DNA from: Diphasiastrum complanatum
Lineage: Eukaryota > Streptophyta > Lycopodiopsida > Lycopodiales > Lycopodiaceae
Reading direction: 5' to 3'
DNA length: 64,000 nt
NCBI GenBank assembly: GCA_029204225.1
Contig: CM055092.1
Location: 71,571,895 to 71,635,894, forward strand
Positions 30,601 to 42,242 of this stretch are shown piece by piece (the first letter of the stretch is position 1; the number at the start of each line of letters is the position of its first letter). Both the position numbers and the translations under genes were made by a program. The notes beneath the pieces were generated by a model that had not been told where the DNA came from, did not search any database, and worked only from the letters and a program-made list of their open reading frames with translations.

Positions 30601-32900
30601 AACTTTCAATAGCTCATAAGAAAAGTGTGTATCATAAACTAAAGCTGTACTTAATGGAGTTAGACTCAAAGACAAACGATTCACTCTATTACAAACATGA
30701 CATTTCTTTCAAATATTTTCAACCTGAGTGATGGAAACTACCATTCCATTGAAATCCATTTATGCACAAAGAGATAATCTAGATTTAAGAAATTGAAACA
30801 CTTTAACGTAGAATTTATCTGAATTCCAAGTCTATTCACACAAGTAGTAATTTACATGACATAACAGTCTTTCAGAAGAATAACACTTTAACCTTAGAAT
30901 TCATATAACCCAGTCTAATGTTTTATATTCGAGAAATTATTAAGAAGGGATCAATTAGAAAAGCGAGAAATAGATTTGAGGGCCTCTGATTTTGTAAATA
31001 ATAATGATACCACATTGGGATCTAGATTAAACCTCAAAATTTTCCAAAATACCCCACATTTGATCAATGATTTTTTTTTCCGTATCGCGACTAGGTACTA
31101 AAACAAACCATTGATCATTAGATCTTTACAGTCGTAGAATTTCCTTTCCAAAATTATTGATGTCCCATACCATCAGCTTTTCCTTCCAGAAAACCCTTAA
31201 CCGCCTCATTTGATATTCTAGAGATCCACTCTAGCTGCCCTATAATCCATATAGGATATTATCTCTTGTTCCCAAAACACTGGAGAATCCATTTATTTGG
31301 ATGACTGGCATGCCTATCAGATGGATACCACAAATCCACACCTGATCTAGTGATCTAAATAGAAAAATTAGCATGGTTCATTATTACATTCTGATCTTTT
31401 TCGGTTAATGATAAGCTTCAATCAATTAATAGATCCAATGTAATCCATGTATCAGATTTCTCTTTTGACATCACAATTGACATCCAGAACTGCGGATAAC
31501 TCGATGGTTACAAAAATATCAGTTATGAATTCTATCTAGGAAATTAATATCTGGTATTAAGCAATTATTTACTAGGATTAACAAAATCCTAACTGCGAAA
31601 TACATTTCCCGATCACACTTACTACCTCTGATGTCCACTATTCTTCTTTCAAAATTTTCAGTCCACTGAAAATCTTTCAGCTAGAGTATAATGAAGAACT
31701 AAAGACATTATAAATGTAAAAAATGAATTATTGTAGAATTATTTTTTGAAACAGTTTCATTTCTATCCTATACCTGGGTAGAATTATCGATATACAAACC
31801 ACCATAGGATTTTAACTGGAAATGAAATCAGTTTTACTTTTGATCAGTTTCTATCAGTTACAATTTTTTCAATAAAATTGGACTTTTTTTCCTTTTCATT
31901 AATTTGGCTTTAAGCAATACTTCATTAAAGTTGTCTGTAATTAATGGAAAATCCGTAAAACTTGGATTCGGATACTTCTTTTCTTGTATTCAATACAAAA
32001 AAAAAAAAAAATTGTCGAATAAAGAACTACCTCCAATAATATCCACTTATTCCAATTAATCACTTTAACAAGTATCTCAAAAACTTTAGTTTGTTCAATC
32101 CTAATGATCAAAATCATCAAGAACACAATAACCAACCCATCGGTGTTCCACCGATTTGAAAAGGAAAAAATTCAAAAAACACGATTTAACTCCATTTACT
32201 GGAAGTACCAATACTTCTAAGTTATATGGTGTAAATAGCATCGTACCAAGGAATCGAATTTCTATACTAGGTATATGCCTGAGGACCATACCATTCTTAC
32301 CTTTCCGTCAAGATCGGCTTAAAAAATTCATTCCAAAAAACCGATTAATACAGCTTGACTTAGGATTCAACAATACTTGAAATTCCAAAATAAATTGGCT
32401 TAGAAGAATGTCAAAGGGATAAAGCCCAAAAACATGCATATTGTCCCTAGAGAAAGGAAATCCAAATTCTTTTAACTCCCTATACGGGAAGCAATACTAA
32501 AATCAAGGTCAAACTTTGACAATCTGACACCAAGAAACCGAAGTTTCTATAACTAGGTGTTAGTAATTTGGACTCCCGGATTTGATTTAGAAACCCAATT
32601 TCATACCAACTCAAAGCTACCAAAAGTCAAAATTCGCATTGAGCCTTGACCGACCGGCATGTAACAGCATCTATGTAGATAGTCACTCAATTCGCTGAAT
32701 TGCCGACCACTCACTACACATCAAACTTCCTTTGAACACCTTGCCCATGCATGCCAAAAGCACAAAAGTAAGGTTTACCAAAAAAAAAATTACAAAAGGC
32801 CATGGACCTCTCCAAAAAAATCAAACTCTTTTTTTTCCAAAGAGAAAACCTAGGGCCGACTCCCTCTATACCATTTTGACAGCACGGCTATCACAAACGC
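30601..32900. other. no gene recognised; AT-rich with a diverged repeat
   Basis: Strongly AT-rich non-coding DNA. 32180-32290 and 32460-32570 appear to be diverged copies, both with a TTTAACTCC...GGAAG start and a CGAA-TTTCTATA-CTAGGT end. ORF 32732-33145 spans the duplication below and matches no family. Confidence 0.4.
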
Positions 32901-33021
32901 CACCCATCGAGCCTTCAAGCCCCGATCCTCCATTGCGAGAGAGACAACAAGTTAGAGAAAATAAGCCGCCACTCATCGAGCCTTCAAGCCCCGATCCTCC
33001 ATTCCGAGAGAGACAACAAGT
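32901..33021. repeat. 68-bp tandem duplication
   Basis: CATCGAGCCTTCAAGCCCCG...GAGAGAGACAACAAGTT occurs twice, with one or two differences. Confidence 0.92.
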
Positions 33022-33497
33022 TTTTTGTCACAGGCAGGACTGTGGAATAGAGCTCCACCTCGGCCTCTGCTTTCATCAACTGGGAAACAAGCACGCATCA
33101 TCAGCCCGATTAGCCACAGTAAGCTTCAAAGCTAATCCATGCTAATTCCAGGTCAGATGGCGCTTTCCGACAGCCAATACCAAACTTGGCTTCTACTCCA
33201 CGATTCCCCAATTGTATCTGCACTTTTCATAGCTGCATCATGCATTCTATTTACTCTAATGGAAGATTGCAGGCTTAGCGAGTTCAGCCGTCACCAACTA
33301 GGATTTGCACCCTATCTGGGGGAATGGTTTGGTTCAAGTACAAGTGCTATTTTATAAAATAGTCATTGTAACCTACAAACTAAAGTTTTGAGAAAATTTT
33401 GGCAGCATAACCTCTGTTTTTCAGGCATAGTGAAGGCAAACCCTGCAAATCTTGTTTTACAACTTTGCAAATACTGGAAACTAACTATTTTTAAAGC

Positions 33498-33597
33498 AAA
33501 GTAAACTATAAAACGTTAGAAAATCAAAGTAAACTGTAAAACGTTGGAAAATCAAAGTAAACTGTAAAACGCTGGAAAGGCAAAGTGATCTGTAAAG
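33498..33597. repeat. 28-bp tandem repeat, 3.6 copies
   Basis: AAAGTAAACTGTAAAACG(T/C)T(G/A)GAAAATC units start at 33498, 33526, 33554 and 33582. Directly adjacent without spacers. Confidence 0.92.
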
Positions 33598-33777
33598 AAA
33601 CAACAAATGCTTTGTGCCTTGGTGCTTCCTGCATTTAAAGCTTGAAAAACTGTAAAAAAGAACCCTAAAAAAGTGCTGGAAAGTTTGCTAGCAGCCGTCC
33701 TCCAAAGCGCCCATTTCACCTGCATTCTGTGCCTGGAATGGTGGGGAGGGTGGGCGCTGATCCACCCCTCACCTGGC

Positions 33778-33781
<4 letters not shown>

Positions 33782-33817
<36 letters not shown>

Positions 33818-33994
33818 CCGGATTCCTTTCTCTTCTAATTTGTCCGAGAGGAATACCGCGGGTTGGATATCGAGATGGCCCGATTTGCGTGAGAATACCG
33901 CGGGTTGGATATTGAGATGGCCCGATTTGCGTGAGAAGGGAAGCTGTGTGTTGGCCCGAGGTGAGGGAGTTGTAAACGCCAAGGGGGGGGGGGG
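33782..33994. repeat. (CT)n tract, 42-bp duplication and G run
   Basis: CT dinucleotides at 33782-33815. Two adjacent 42-bp units starting ATACCGCGGGTTGGATAT (33853 and 33895) differ at one base. A run of 12 G lies at 33983-33994. Confidence 0.93.
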
Positions 33995-34082
33995 TGGTTA
34001 GGTGGCCATGACACTTAAGTTACTTTTTTTAAAACTTAAGTGGGCCATGCAAATGGTAGGTGGGGTTGGTTTGGAGGGGGGG

Positions 34083-35292
34083 TGTTGTAAAGCTACCTTT
34101 ACAAGCTTTACTTCGGGCGTCATCGGCGCCAGCTATGTCCCCGACGCCAGCAGCGCCCCTGTTGCTCCCGGCGCCACTGTGACCAGAATCCAGCCGGCGC
34201 CAAGTTCCTATGGCTGAAAATCTTTGATTAGTTATAGCGGAGTCCATCAGATCGATGTGCAATCACCTCACACGATCTAGGCATGATTAAAGGAAGCCTG
34301 GGGATCAATAAAATCTAAAGAGAGAACATGACTTTCTAGAAAGAGAAAATCTTAGAGAGAAAAAAACGTGCTTTACCAGCTTGGGTAGAGTGCTTGGTAT
34401 GAGGGAGGGTGCCAAATCACACCAATACTATAGGGGAGTGTGGGTTGCGACTCAGGGCGAGCTCCAACCAAGTCTCAGTCTCCCTTGCTGGAATGTTGTC
34501 ATGGCTCTCGCCTTGGCATGCTAGCGCCTCGGAGACTAGGGTCGGTCACACACTTGAAATGTAACCTTCTCAGATTTATCAATAAAGTGGGATTTTCCTC
34601 AAACTGACTCTGATTACCTTCTGGGTTTCAGTGTTCGGTAAAAGCGCCAGTTGTAAGGCCGCTTCCAAATTTTTAAGTTGGCACATAGCTGAGGGTCGTA
34701 TCCCGGGACGCCAGCGGTAAGCCGTCGGGACCATTCGGTCCGTGGCGCCAGCGGTATGTTGTCGGGACCATTTGGTCCAGGAACTGGTTGTTTCCATATC
34801 TGTCGCGGCTTGTGGTTCTGAGTGTTCCTTGCATGAATGTGAATGGGTTAAGCTCTTGGGAAACGGGCTCTAACCTGTCGGCTGAGTTGGATGGCTTGCT
34901 TGGGTGGAAGTTACCTGTTTATGGCTGTCCAGTCTGGCGTGGCGCCAGGTTGGCTTCCAGCGCTCGTGACAAAGCTTTCAGTTGGTTAAGTCTGATGTAA
35001 GTCAGACCGCTTGCTTGGAATGGATGTTACTCGTTTGTAACGAAGCTTCGAGTTGGTCAAGTTTGATGTATGTCGGGCGGCTTGCTTGGAGGGAAGTCAC
35101 CCACATCGAGACCCCCGATCTGGCATGGCGCCAGGTTGGATCTCAATGTTGGTTTTCGGAACTTCAAGTTGGTGAGTCTGATCGTTGTTGGCGAATTGGC
35201 TGCTTGTATGTCAAGTGGGTTTGGATGGCAAGAGTTGAAGGTTGGGAAGCTAAGTCGTGGTTCCCGGCTCCCTTTGGGATGCCTGCGCTACA
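34083..35292 (+). repeat. 5' LTR of the non-autonomous element
   Basis: 1210 bp. GGCGCC-rich start; AATAAA at 34308-34313 and 34581-34586; a 37-bp duplication (34709 and 34746, CGCCAGCGGTA...GGTCC); and four diverged repeats of about 70-115 bp starting GTTGG at about 34889, 34979, 35051 and 35167. Confidence 0.88.
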
Positions 35293-35880
35293 TGTGGTAT
35301 CAGAGCCGACTGGCCGGTCAGCTATGCGGATCTCACGGAAATGGCCACGGTTTGGGGTTCATCAAGACGACTGTTGTGCAAGGTGCTGCCCACAGTGTAA
35401 GCACGGGTGCGTCCACGGTCGGGGTGGTTGGCAGAACGGGGGACTTGATGAGTCAAGGTGCTGCCCTTGAGGTGTAAGCACGGTCAGTTCTCGCGGTTCG
35501 GGCCTGGCGCTGTCTGCACGTAGGACGGATGAGACAAAGTGCTGCCTAGGGAGGTGAAAGCACGGTCTGTACCTTGTGGGGTGCGGGGCGACATATTCGA
35601 ACTGTACGGGTTAACCATTGATACAGAGATGCTGCTCGAATTCGGGTGTAAAGCACAGGTGGTTAGCTGCCGGTGCGGGATAGCTGCCGATCGTTTAGCT
35701 ATAAGGGCTATCGACCAAAAAGTGGTGGGGCGTGACTGAGGCAATGTGCTGCTTAATGGTGAAAGCACGGATAGTTGGAGGGGTGTCCTATGTGGGCTGA
35801 TTCCGTGATCGATTTGTATGGGCGCGGCCAGGCAAAGGTCCGTTGGCAGGACCATCTCAAAGGGGGACCTTGTCTTTGTT
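35293..35880 (+). mobile_element. PBS and repeat-bearing leader
   Basis: TGGTATCAGAGC at 35295-35306 is the standard initiator-Met PBS, two bases after the LTR. Five GTGCTGCC...AGCAC motifs lie at 35383-35406, 35458-35483, 35539-35565, 35629-35658 (starts ATGCT) and 35746-35770. The block is nearly collinear with the reverse complement of 16080-16680. Confidence 0.85.
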
Positions 35881-36046
35881 ACTTGTTAGTAAACCTGCCT
35901 GAGTGTCTTACTTGTATGTATTCGTGGTGAGTCTTAGTACTCGTGCTTTGCCTGGTTTGCATGATTGCTTGTGATACAAGGAGCTGATGGCTCGAGAAGG
36001 AACCTTTTCTTTTGAAGGCTGATACCATCAACAAAGAGGACTACAA

Positions 36047-36457
36047 AATCTGTGGGGCGGATTTGCAGTTCAAGTACTCGCACGTGAACGGCAACGAAAC
36101 GACTCAATGTTTGCAAAGGATGGATGGCTAGCCTGTTTCTTGGGTTAGTTTCATTTGCGACAACGCCCACCAGACGCAAGCAGAAAGTCAAAAGTTGGAA
36201 AGGGCAATTTCAGGGGAGATCTTCTATGGAGTAGTTGGTCTTCATTTTGGGACGGCCACCTTCGGAACTGAAACTTATTGAGCATGGGTGATATCCAGAA
36301 TCTGTGGGGCGGATTTGCAGTTCAAGTACTCGCACCTGAACAGCAACGAAACGACTCAATGTTTGCAAAGGATGGATGGCTAGCCTGTTTCTTGGGGTTA
36401 GTTTCATTTGCGACAACGCCCACCAGACGCAAGCAAGAAGTCAAAGTGTTGGAAAGG
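36047..36457 (+). repeat. 157-bp duplication in the element interior
   Basis: AATCTGTGGGGCGGATTTGC...GTTGGAAAGG occurs at 36047-36203 and 36299-36457, about 95% identical. The second copy keeps a 68-codon frame (36278-36484) that is disrupted in the first. Function unknown. Confidence 0.88.
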
Positions 36458-36734
36458 CTTTTTGTCCGAAGAACTCTACTCTAAGTCTGATCAGCTGATT
36501 TCATAAGTGGAGGGGAACTATCACACACACCTCTCTCCTGGGGCAAATTTTGAATGAAAGTTGATCAAAATGGGGGCAAATTCAAGGTGACCTAGCCATA
36601 CTCACACGAGGAGACTGGCGAACTTTGGACCTAATAAGTTGACAAGTTTTTGTTGTTGAAAGAAAAGTTTGTTATAGGCCTTTTCTGGACCAGCAATGAT
36701 GAGGAAACATATGAGTACGCTGGCTTGTATTACG

Positions 36735-37120
36735 TGTAAGGCAGCTGATCAATGAAGGAACTGTGAAAGTTGAGTCTTGCATGAGAGACTTGGTATTTCG
36801 AACGGACGCTAAGAGACAGTTCGCGTTGAGATCGGACTAGTGCAAACTCTGGGTGCATGTGTCTGATTCAAAGAGAGCTACTTGAAGCCAAGCTCGATGT
36901 ACACTTCTTGTTTTGACTGTGAGGCAACTGACCAGTGATGGAATTGTGAAAGTCAAGTTTTGCGCGACGAACATGGTGCTTCAAACAAACGCGAAGAGAT
37001 AGTTCGGATGCGGATCAAACTGGTGCGACCCTTTGGCTTTCCACGAGGTCAATGGTTACATTTGGGCTGATTCAAAGAGCTACTTCAAGCTAAGTGAGAG
37101 GTGCATTTCGGAGTACTCAA
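36735..37120 (+). repeat. ~181-bp diverged duplication in the element interior
   Basis: GGCA(G/A)CTGA(T/C)CA(A/G)TGA (36741 and 36922) and the later GATTCAAAGAG-AGCTACTT and AAGC-AAG segments recur in the same order. Confidence 0.7.
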
Positions 37121-37663
37121 TCTTTGCCTACCTTAAAGAGCCAAGATGAAAAAGTATCAAGATCAGGCTGGGACAAGGAGAGAAATCAAGGTGCAGAAGC
37201 AACAAGACACGGAGTGGACCATAAAGTGGGCAATCAAACGATAAATCCTTTGGCTCAGGGAGCCTTGATACCTGTGCGGAACTGAACAAATCTGGAGCTC
37301 AGGGAGCTCAACACAAAGTGCATCAAGGACAGATCAGGAGCTCAAAGGAGTTCCAAAGTTGAAAGTCAGAAGCGACAGGGGCGAACATTTCAAAGAAAGG
37401 CCTCTGTCACCAGTTAATAAGGTCTTTGGGTTTTACGAAAGCGATATCAAATCTACGCTTTTCCCAGACAAAGATATATTTTCAAGTTATGTAATCTTTC
37501 AGTACAAAGAGCTGAGCCTCCGACTTGTGGTGTGCCAGCTTCAATGTTAATAAAAAGTGGCCAGTAAATTGAATACTGTGCCAAGTAGCTTAAATGTATA
37601 GTTATTTTAATTGGGAGACACCTTTACTTTAATCTGACATCTGATGAGGACATCATATTTTAT

Positions 37664-38434
37664 AAAGGTGGGGTGGATGTTGTAAAGCTACCTTTACAAG
37701 CTTTACTTCCGGCGCCATCGGTGCCAGCTATGTCCCCGGTGCTAGCAGCGCCCCTGCTGCTCCCAACGCCAATGGCGCCAGCACCGCTCCCGGCCCCACT
37801 GTGACCAGAATCCAGCCGGCGCCAAGTTCCTATGGCTGAAAATCTTTGATCGGTTCTAGCGGAGTCCAGAGAGCTCAGATCGATGTGCAATCACCTCACA
37901 CGATCTGGGCATGATTAAACGAAGCCTGGGGATCAATAAAATCTAGAGAGAGAAAATGACTTTCTAGAAAGAGAAAATACTAGAGAGAGAAAGACGTGCT
38001 TTACTAGCTTGGGTAGAGTGCTTGGTATGAGGGGGGTGCCGAATCACACCAATACTATAGGGGAGTGCGGTTTGCGACTCAGGACGAGCTCCAACCAAGT
38101 CTCAGCCTCCCTTGCTGGAATGTTTGTTAAGTCTGATGTAAGTCAAACCGCTTGCTTGGAATGGATGTTACTCATTTGTAACGAAGCTTCGAGTTGGTCA
38201 AGTTTGATGTATGTCGGGCGGCTTGCTTGGAGGGAAGTCACCTACATCGGGACCCCCGATCTGGCATGGCGCCAGGTTGGATCTCAATGTTGGTTTTTGG
38301 AACTTCAAATTGGTTAAGTCTGATCGTTGTTGGCGAGTTGGCTGCTTGTATGTCAAGTGGGTTTGGATGGCAAGAGTTGAAGGCTGGGAAGCTAAGTCGT
38401 AGTTCCCGGCTCCCTTTGGGATGCCTGCGCTACA
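37664..38434 (+). repeat. polypurine tract and 3' LTR with internal deletion
   Basis: AAAGGTGGGGTGGA (37664-37677), then an LTR of 757 bp. Compared with the 5' LTR it lacks the part equivalent to about 34495-34985, removing the second AATAAA and the 37-bp duplication. The junction shows GTT microhomology. Confidence 0.85.
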
Positions 38435-38686
38435 GGGGAGGTTTGTGTCAGTTTTTACATTTTTGAGTTTTTAGCTTGTACATTTCTTGGCCGAAGGTGT
38501 TTTTCAGTTTTAGGAAACTGATAATTAATTTTTCCAGTTGATTGTTTGAGTTAACAGTTGTTAAAAAGCTTTTTGATACATTGATAGTTAATTCCTATTT
38601 TATTGCGTAAACAATCCATTTGGAAATTCATTGGTATAATTGGTAAATGAAAGCAGTATGACTTAGAATTTGCTTTGCACAGGAAC
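38435..38686. other. no gene recognised
   Basis: AT-rich spacer between two LTR elements. Confidence 0.5.
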
Positions 38687-38945
38687 ACGGATCATGCTAC
38701 ACAATAACACAGACAGAAAATCACTCTCCTCAACAAGCTCACATAGCAATTGTCTTTCTCAAAATGAAATTACATTGTGCATATAGTTGTTCACTCAGGC
38801 AACCCATGCATGACCCAGTTGCCGTTGGCGGGACGCGTGTCTCGTCGACTTGCCTCGTGGCGAGGCCAACTGATCTTTATTCACTGATAGGACCCACTTA
38901 CAGTCACACAGTGATTCTAACTTTAATTCTAACTCTCTCCTTTAA
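38687..38945 (-). mobile_element. copia polypurine tract and 3' LTR fragment
   Basis: On the minus strand AAAGGAGAGAG (about 38932-38945) follows the RNase H frame. The next about 245 bp match 4187-4412 downstream of the sister copia copy. LTR ends not resolved. Confidence 0.6.
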
Positions 38946-38987
38946 AGTAGAGTCACTTTTTATAGAGTCATATACATAGCTTTAAAG

Positions 38988-40763
38988 TCAACAAACTTTA
39001 AATACATAAAGTTTTGATCTAAACTTATCAAACTTTTCTCCAGTAAGTGGCTTAGTGAAAATATCAGCTAGTTGTTCTTCTGTGCTACAATGAACAACAT
39101 GAATTTCACGACTTAGCAGTCTTTCATGTATGAAGTGATATTGAATCTCAATGTGTTTAGTTCTCGCATGGAACACTGGATTCTTTGCTAGCTGAATGTC
39201 ACTCTGACTGTCGCTGTGTAAAGTTGTGGGATTTTTCTGCTTCATGCCAATCTCTTCCAAGATTTGTCTCAACCATATAGCTTCTTGTGCAGCACTACAC
39301 ATTGCCTTATATTCTGCTTCTGTGGTGGAAAGAGCAATTGTACTTTGCTTCTTACTAGACCAGGAAAAGCAATTACCACAAAACTGGAATATATATCCTG
39401 TGGTGGATCTACGATCATCATAGTCACCTCCCCAGTCCGCATCCACATAGCCACACAACTCAAGTAAACCATCATGCTTCCTGTAAATCAAGCCATATTC
39501 TGATGTGCCTTTCACATAACGCAAAATGCGTTTAGCTGCTTCCCAATGCGTTTCCGTAGGTGCTGCCATAAACTTACTTACAATGCCAACAACATAGCAT
39601 ATATATGGTCTAGTTGTGGTAAGGTAAATCAAGCTCCCTACTAACTGTCTATATAGAGTAGCATCAAATGACTGTGATTCATCAAGCTTAGAAAGCTTTT
39701 TACCTAGTTCAATAGGAGTGTTTACTGGTTTGCAATCCTGCAACCTAAACCTGTGTAGTAACTCTTTGACATATTTCACCTGTGTTAAACCCATTTCATC
39801 TCCTTTTTGTCACACTTCTACTCCAAGACAGTAATGCATCAAGCTGAGATCCGTCATCTCAAATTGTTTCATGAGGTCTTTCTTGATTATGTCTATCATC
39901 TCTTGATTATTTCCCGTAATAATCAAGTCATCAACATAAAGAGCAATCAAAGCAACCATACCATCAAAGCATAAGACATATAGATTTGGATTAGAATGTG
40001 TTCTCACCATCCCCTTTGAACAAAAGTAGGCATCAATCCTGCTATACCATGCACGTGGTGCTTGTTTAAGACCATAAAGCGCTTTCCTCAAGCGACATAC
40101 TTTATTTTCCTGTCCTTTCGTTACAAAGCCTTCAAGTTGATCCATGAACACTTCTTCTTCTAACTCACCATTTAGAAAAGCAGATTTCACATCCATCTGA
40201 TGCAAAGGCCAACCAAAATGTGAAGCTAAAGCAATAAGTAGACATAGAGTATTCCACTTACACACCGGCGCAAAGGTCTCCTCATAGTCAATGCCTTTAT
40301 TTTGTGCGTACCCTTTGATTACCAATCTTGCTTTGTGCTTTGCTATGCTTCCATCTACATGGTACTTAGTTCTATATACCCATTTGTAACCAATGGGTTT
40401 CTTGCCAACTGGTGGTTCTACTAAGTCCCATGTGCTATGCTTAGCAATTGACTCCATCTCCTCTCCCATGGCTTTGATCCAAATGTCATCATCCTTCGCT
40501 TCACCATAAGTCGAAGGTTCTTTGCTTTGAATAATGCTGGATAACAGAGCATAATTTGCTTCATAACTTTCAAATAGTATCTTCTCGCTTGTTGATCTTC
40601 GTAGCTCTCCCTGGTTAGATGATCCTGGAAAGTCATCTATATTGCGGCTCTCCATCAATCTCTCAAACCACTTAGGAAGCACAACATCTGATGAAGTTTT
40701 TGTCTCTTTTGCCACCAAATTGCTGAAAATGAACGATTTTTGTGGTTTCTTCGATTTCTTCAT
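38988..40763 (-). pseudogene. Ty1/copia RT-RNase H, one nonsense codon
   Basis: A 592-codon frame read from 40763 down, interrupted once by TGA at 39807-39809 where the family has Trp (after CLGVEV). RT: KWVYRTKYHVDGSIAKHKARL, QMDVKSAFLNGELEEEVFM, ALYGLKQAPRAWY and active site YVDD. RNase H: LCGYVDADWGGD, STTEAEYKAMCSAAQEAIW, LHSDSQSDIQLAKNP. Tail ADIFTKPL. Gag, protease and integrase are missing; only about 230 bp separates the RT start from a PBS-like site at 40980. It is the better-preserved relative of 3171-4186. Confidence 0.92.
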
Positions 40764-40859
40764 ATAAAATGGATATTAGGAATGGTGATCCATTTGGGCC
40801 TTCCTTGCTCAACAATCAAAACAGATTTCAACCAGGAAATCTACACAAATCAAGCAAAA

Positions 40860-41110
40860 TCCTCCCAAAACTAATTCTATAGTACACTTCTAACACTACT
40901 ATGCCAAAACCATGCCTAAATGCAAACTAACATCCATCCATAGATCAAAAACATGCTAAAAGTAAAAAATTGTCATAGTTCCCCATCAACGGCGGCAAAA
41001 TTGTAGTGGATTTTCTTATCGACCTTCAATCCTAGATCTAAGCACTTGCAAGCATCAAGCAATGAAGAGGATCCTAACATGTCACATGGAGATTCATTCC
41101 CATGAGACTA
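40860..41110 (-). mobile_element. LTR end plus PBS fragment (tRNA-Asp type)
   Basis: Minus strand: LTR-like end ...AAATCCACTACA, ATTT, then a decayed GGCGCCGTTGCCGGGGA-type PBS (about 40980-40997). Similar to 1060-1255. It joins the copia RT on its left and a gypsy RT scrap on its right, so it is a composite of broken elements. Confidence 0.55.
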
Positions 41111-41685
41111 ATAGCATAAACATGCCGGAAACTCCCATCTTTCTTATTCTTAAGAAGGACAGGTGCTCCCCATGGAGATTTACTAGGTCTTATGTGTCCC
41201 ATCCTGAGATACTCCTCGATCTTCCTAGCCACTTCCACCTCTTCCTTCTGACTAAACCGATATGGTTGTTTGAAGATAGGACGACTATCAGACGAAAGAT
41301 CTATCTTATGATCCACCGACTGAGTGGGTGGTAGTCCATAAGGTAGCTGCTTTGAAAAAACTTCACTAAACTCTTGCTGTAAATCTTGCAAAAGCTGTTG
41401 TTCCTGATGCGAATTTGCGGTGTTAAAGCATGAAAACACATTCACATCCCCAACATCACAATGCATACGAGATTTCAAAAGCAAGTGAAAGAGTTCATAC
41501 TCAAAATCATGAAGTTTCTCAATTAATTCAGTCGAGGAAGTCATCGGCGATGGAAGTACATCGGTCTCTCCAGAAATATAGACAATCTGATCAAACTTAT
41601 CTATAAATACCATAGAATGATTTTTAAAATCTATCTCTAAAGAGTCTGATTTGCCAAAAAAACCATTCATAGCCCAAAATGACAT
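41080..41685 (-). pseudogene. Ty3/gypsy protease-RT linker and RT start
   Basis: Read from 41685: MSFWAMNGFFGKSDSLEID (the end of the protease/linker area), LLQDLQQEFSEVFSKQLPYGLP and VDHKIDL (RT leader), then HIRPSKSPWGAPVLLKNKKDGSFR, which breaks off where CVDYR should follow. The frame then runs into LTR-like sequence. The RT active site is absent. Confidence 0.85.
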
Positions 41686-42242
41686 CAGTCCGGTCTAGAT
41701 TCATGACATGGAAAGCCAACGGCTCAACATAGTCCTGCATCCGAAGCTCTAAGTTCGAGACTTTGACATCCCAAATCTCAAACCCTCACCAAGCTGCAAA
41801 AGTCTCATCCTTCGCCAAAAGAACCTTCGCCAGTTCTACCATCGATATATTTCGACGAATGTTGATTTTTTCAGATTTGTCAAGAAGTGATTTTTTTAAT
41901 TCAAAATAGTAGTGGAGAACCCTCGCCAAATTAACCTTCGTCTTAAGAACCTTTGCCAATACTATTTTTGGGTTTTGATCTACCAGATCTAGCTATTGTC
42001 AAATTTTTTGAAACATTCTAAGTTGATATGATACTAAATTTTAGTATTTATTTTTTTATTTTTAGAATATTAATTTATTTCGTCAACAAAAAAAAAATTC
42101 AAAATAGATTCGAATATCATAATTATACTTTAACAAATTTCTCATTTTTTTTGAGGAAATTCTTTAAAAATAACATAATCGGACTCAGAATCCAAAATTC
42201 AAGAACTTCAATCTCGTCCTATCATCAGACGAACAATATGAT
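41686..42242. other. no gene recognised
   Basis: AT-rich. Short CCTTCGCCAAAAGAACCTTCGCC-like phrases (41800-41950) repeat. No coding signal. Confidence 0.45.

Larger units (their letters stand above)
34083..38434 (+). mobile_element. non-autonomous LTR retrotransposon (LARD-like)
   Basis: LTR 34083-35292, PBS 35295-35306, internal sequence, PPT 37664-37677, LTR 37678-38434. Both LTRs start TGTTGTAAAGCTACC and end CCTGCGCTACA. The 2.4-kb interior has no protease, RT, RNase H or integrase signature and no ORF over about 165 codons. Flanks are GGGG on both sides, compatible with a short target duplication but low in information. The leader (35293-35880) is homologous to that of the gypsy element at 12397-17455. 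The LTRs are related to that element's but diverged. Confidence 0.85.

Noticed and set aside
33498-33597. 28-bp repeats as a CRISPR array
   Set aside because: Units are directly adjacent with no spacers, in a plant genome.
35295-35306. tRNA-like sequences (also at 2177 and 58001)
   Set aside because: Only 12-18 bases matching tRNA 3' ends next to LTRs: primer binding sites, not tRNA genes.
35520-35570. Hammerhead-ribozyme-like GGATGAGA...GTGAAAGCAC around a leader repeat
   Set aside because: The core differs from CUGAUGAG and no stem II can form between the GATGAG and GAAA parts; the other copies do not keep the GAAA.
37359-37550. KVRSDRGEHFKE, resembling the second-Asp region of an integrase
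   Set aside because: No other integrase segment flanks it; it lies in the coding-poor interior of the non-autonomous element.
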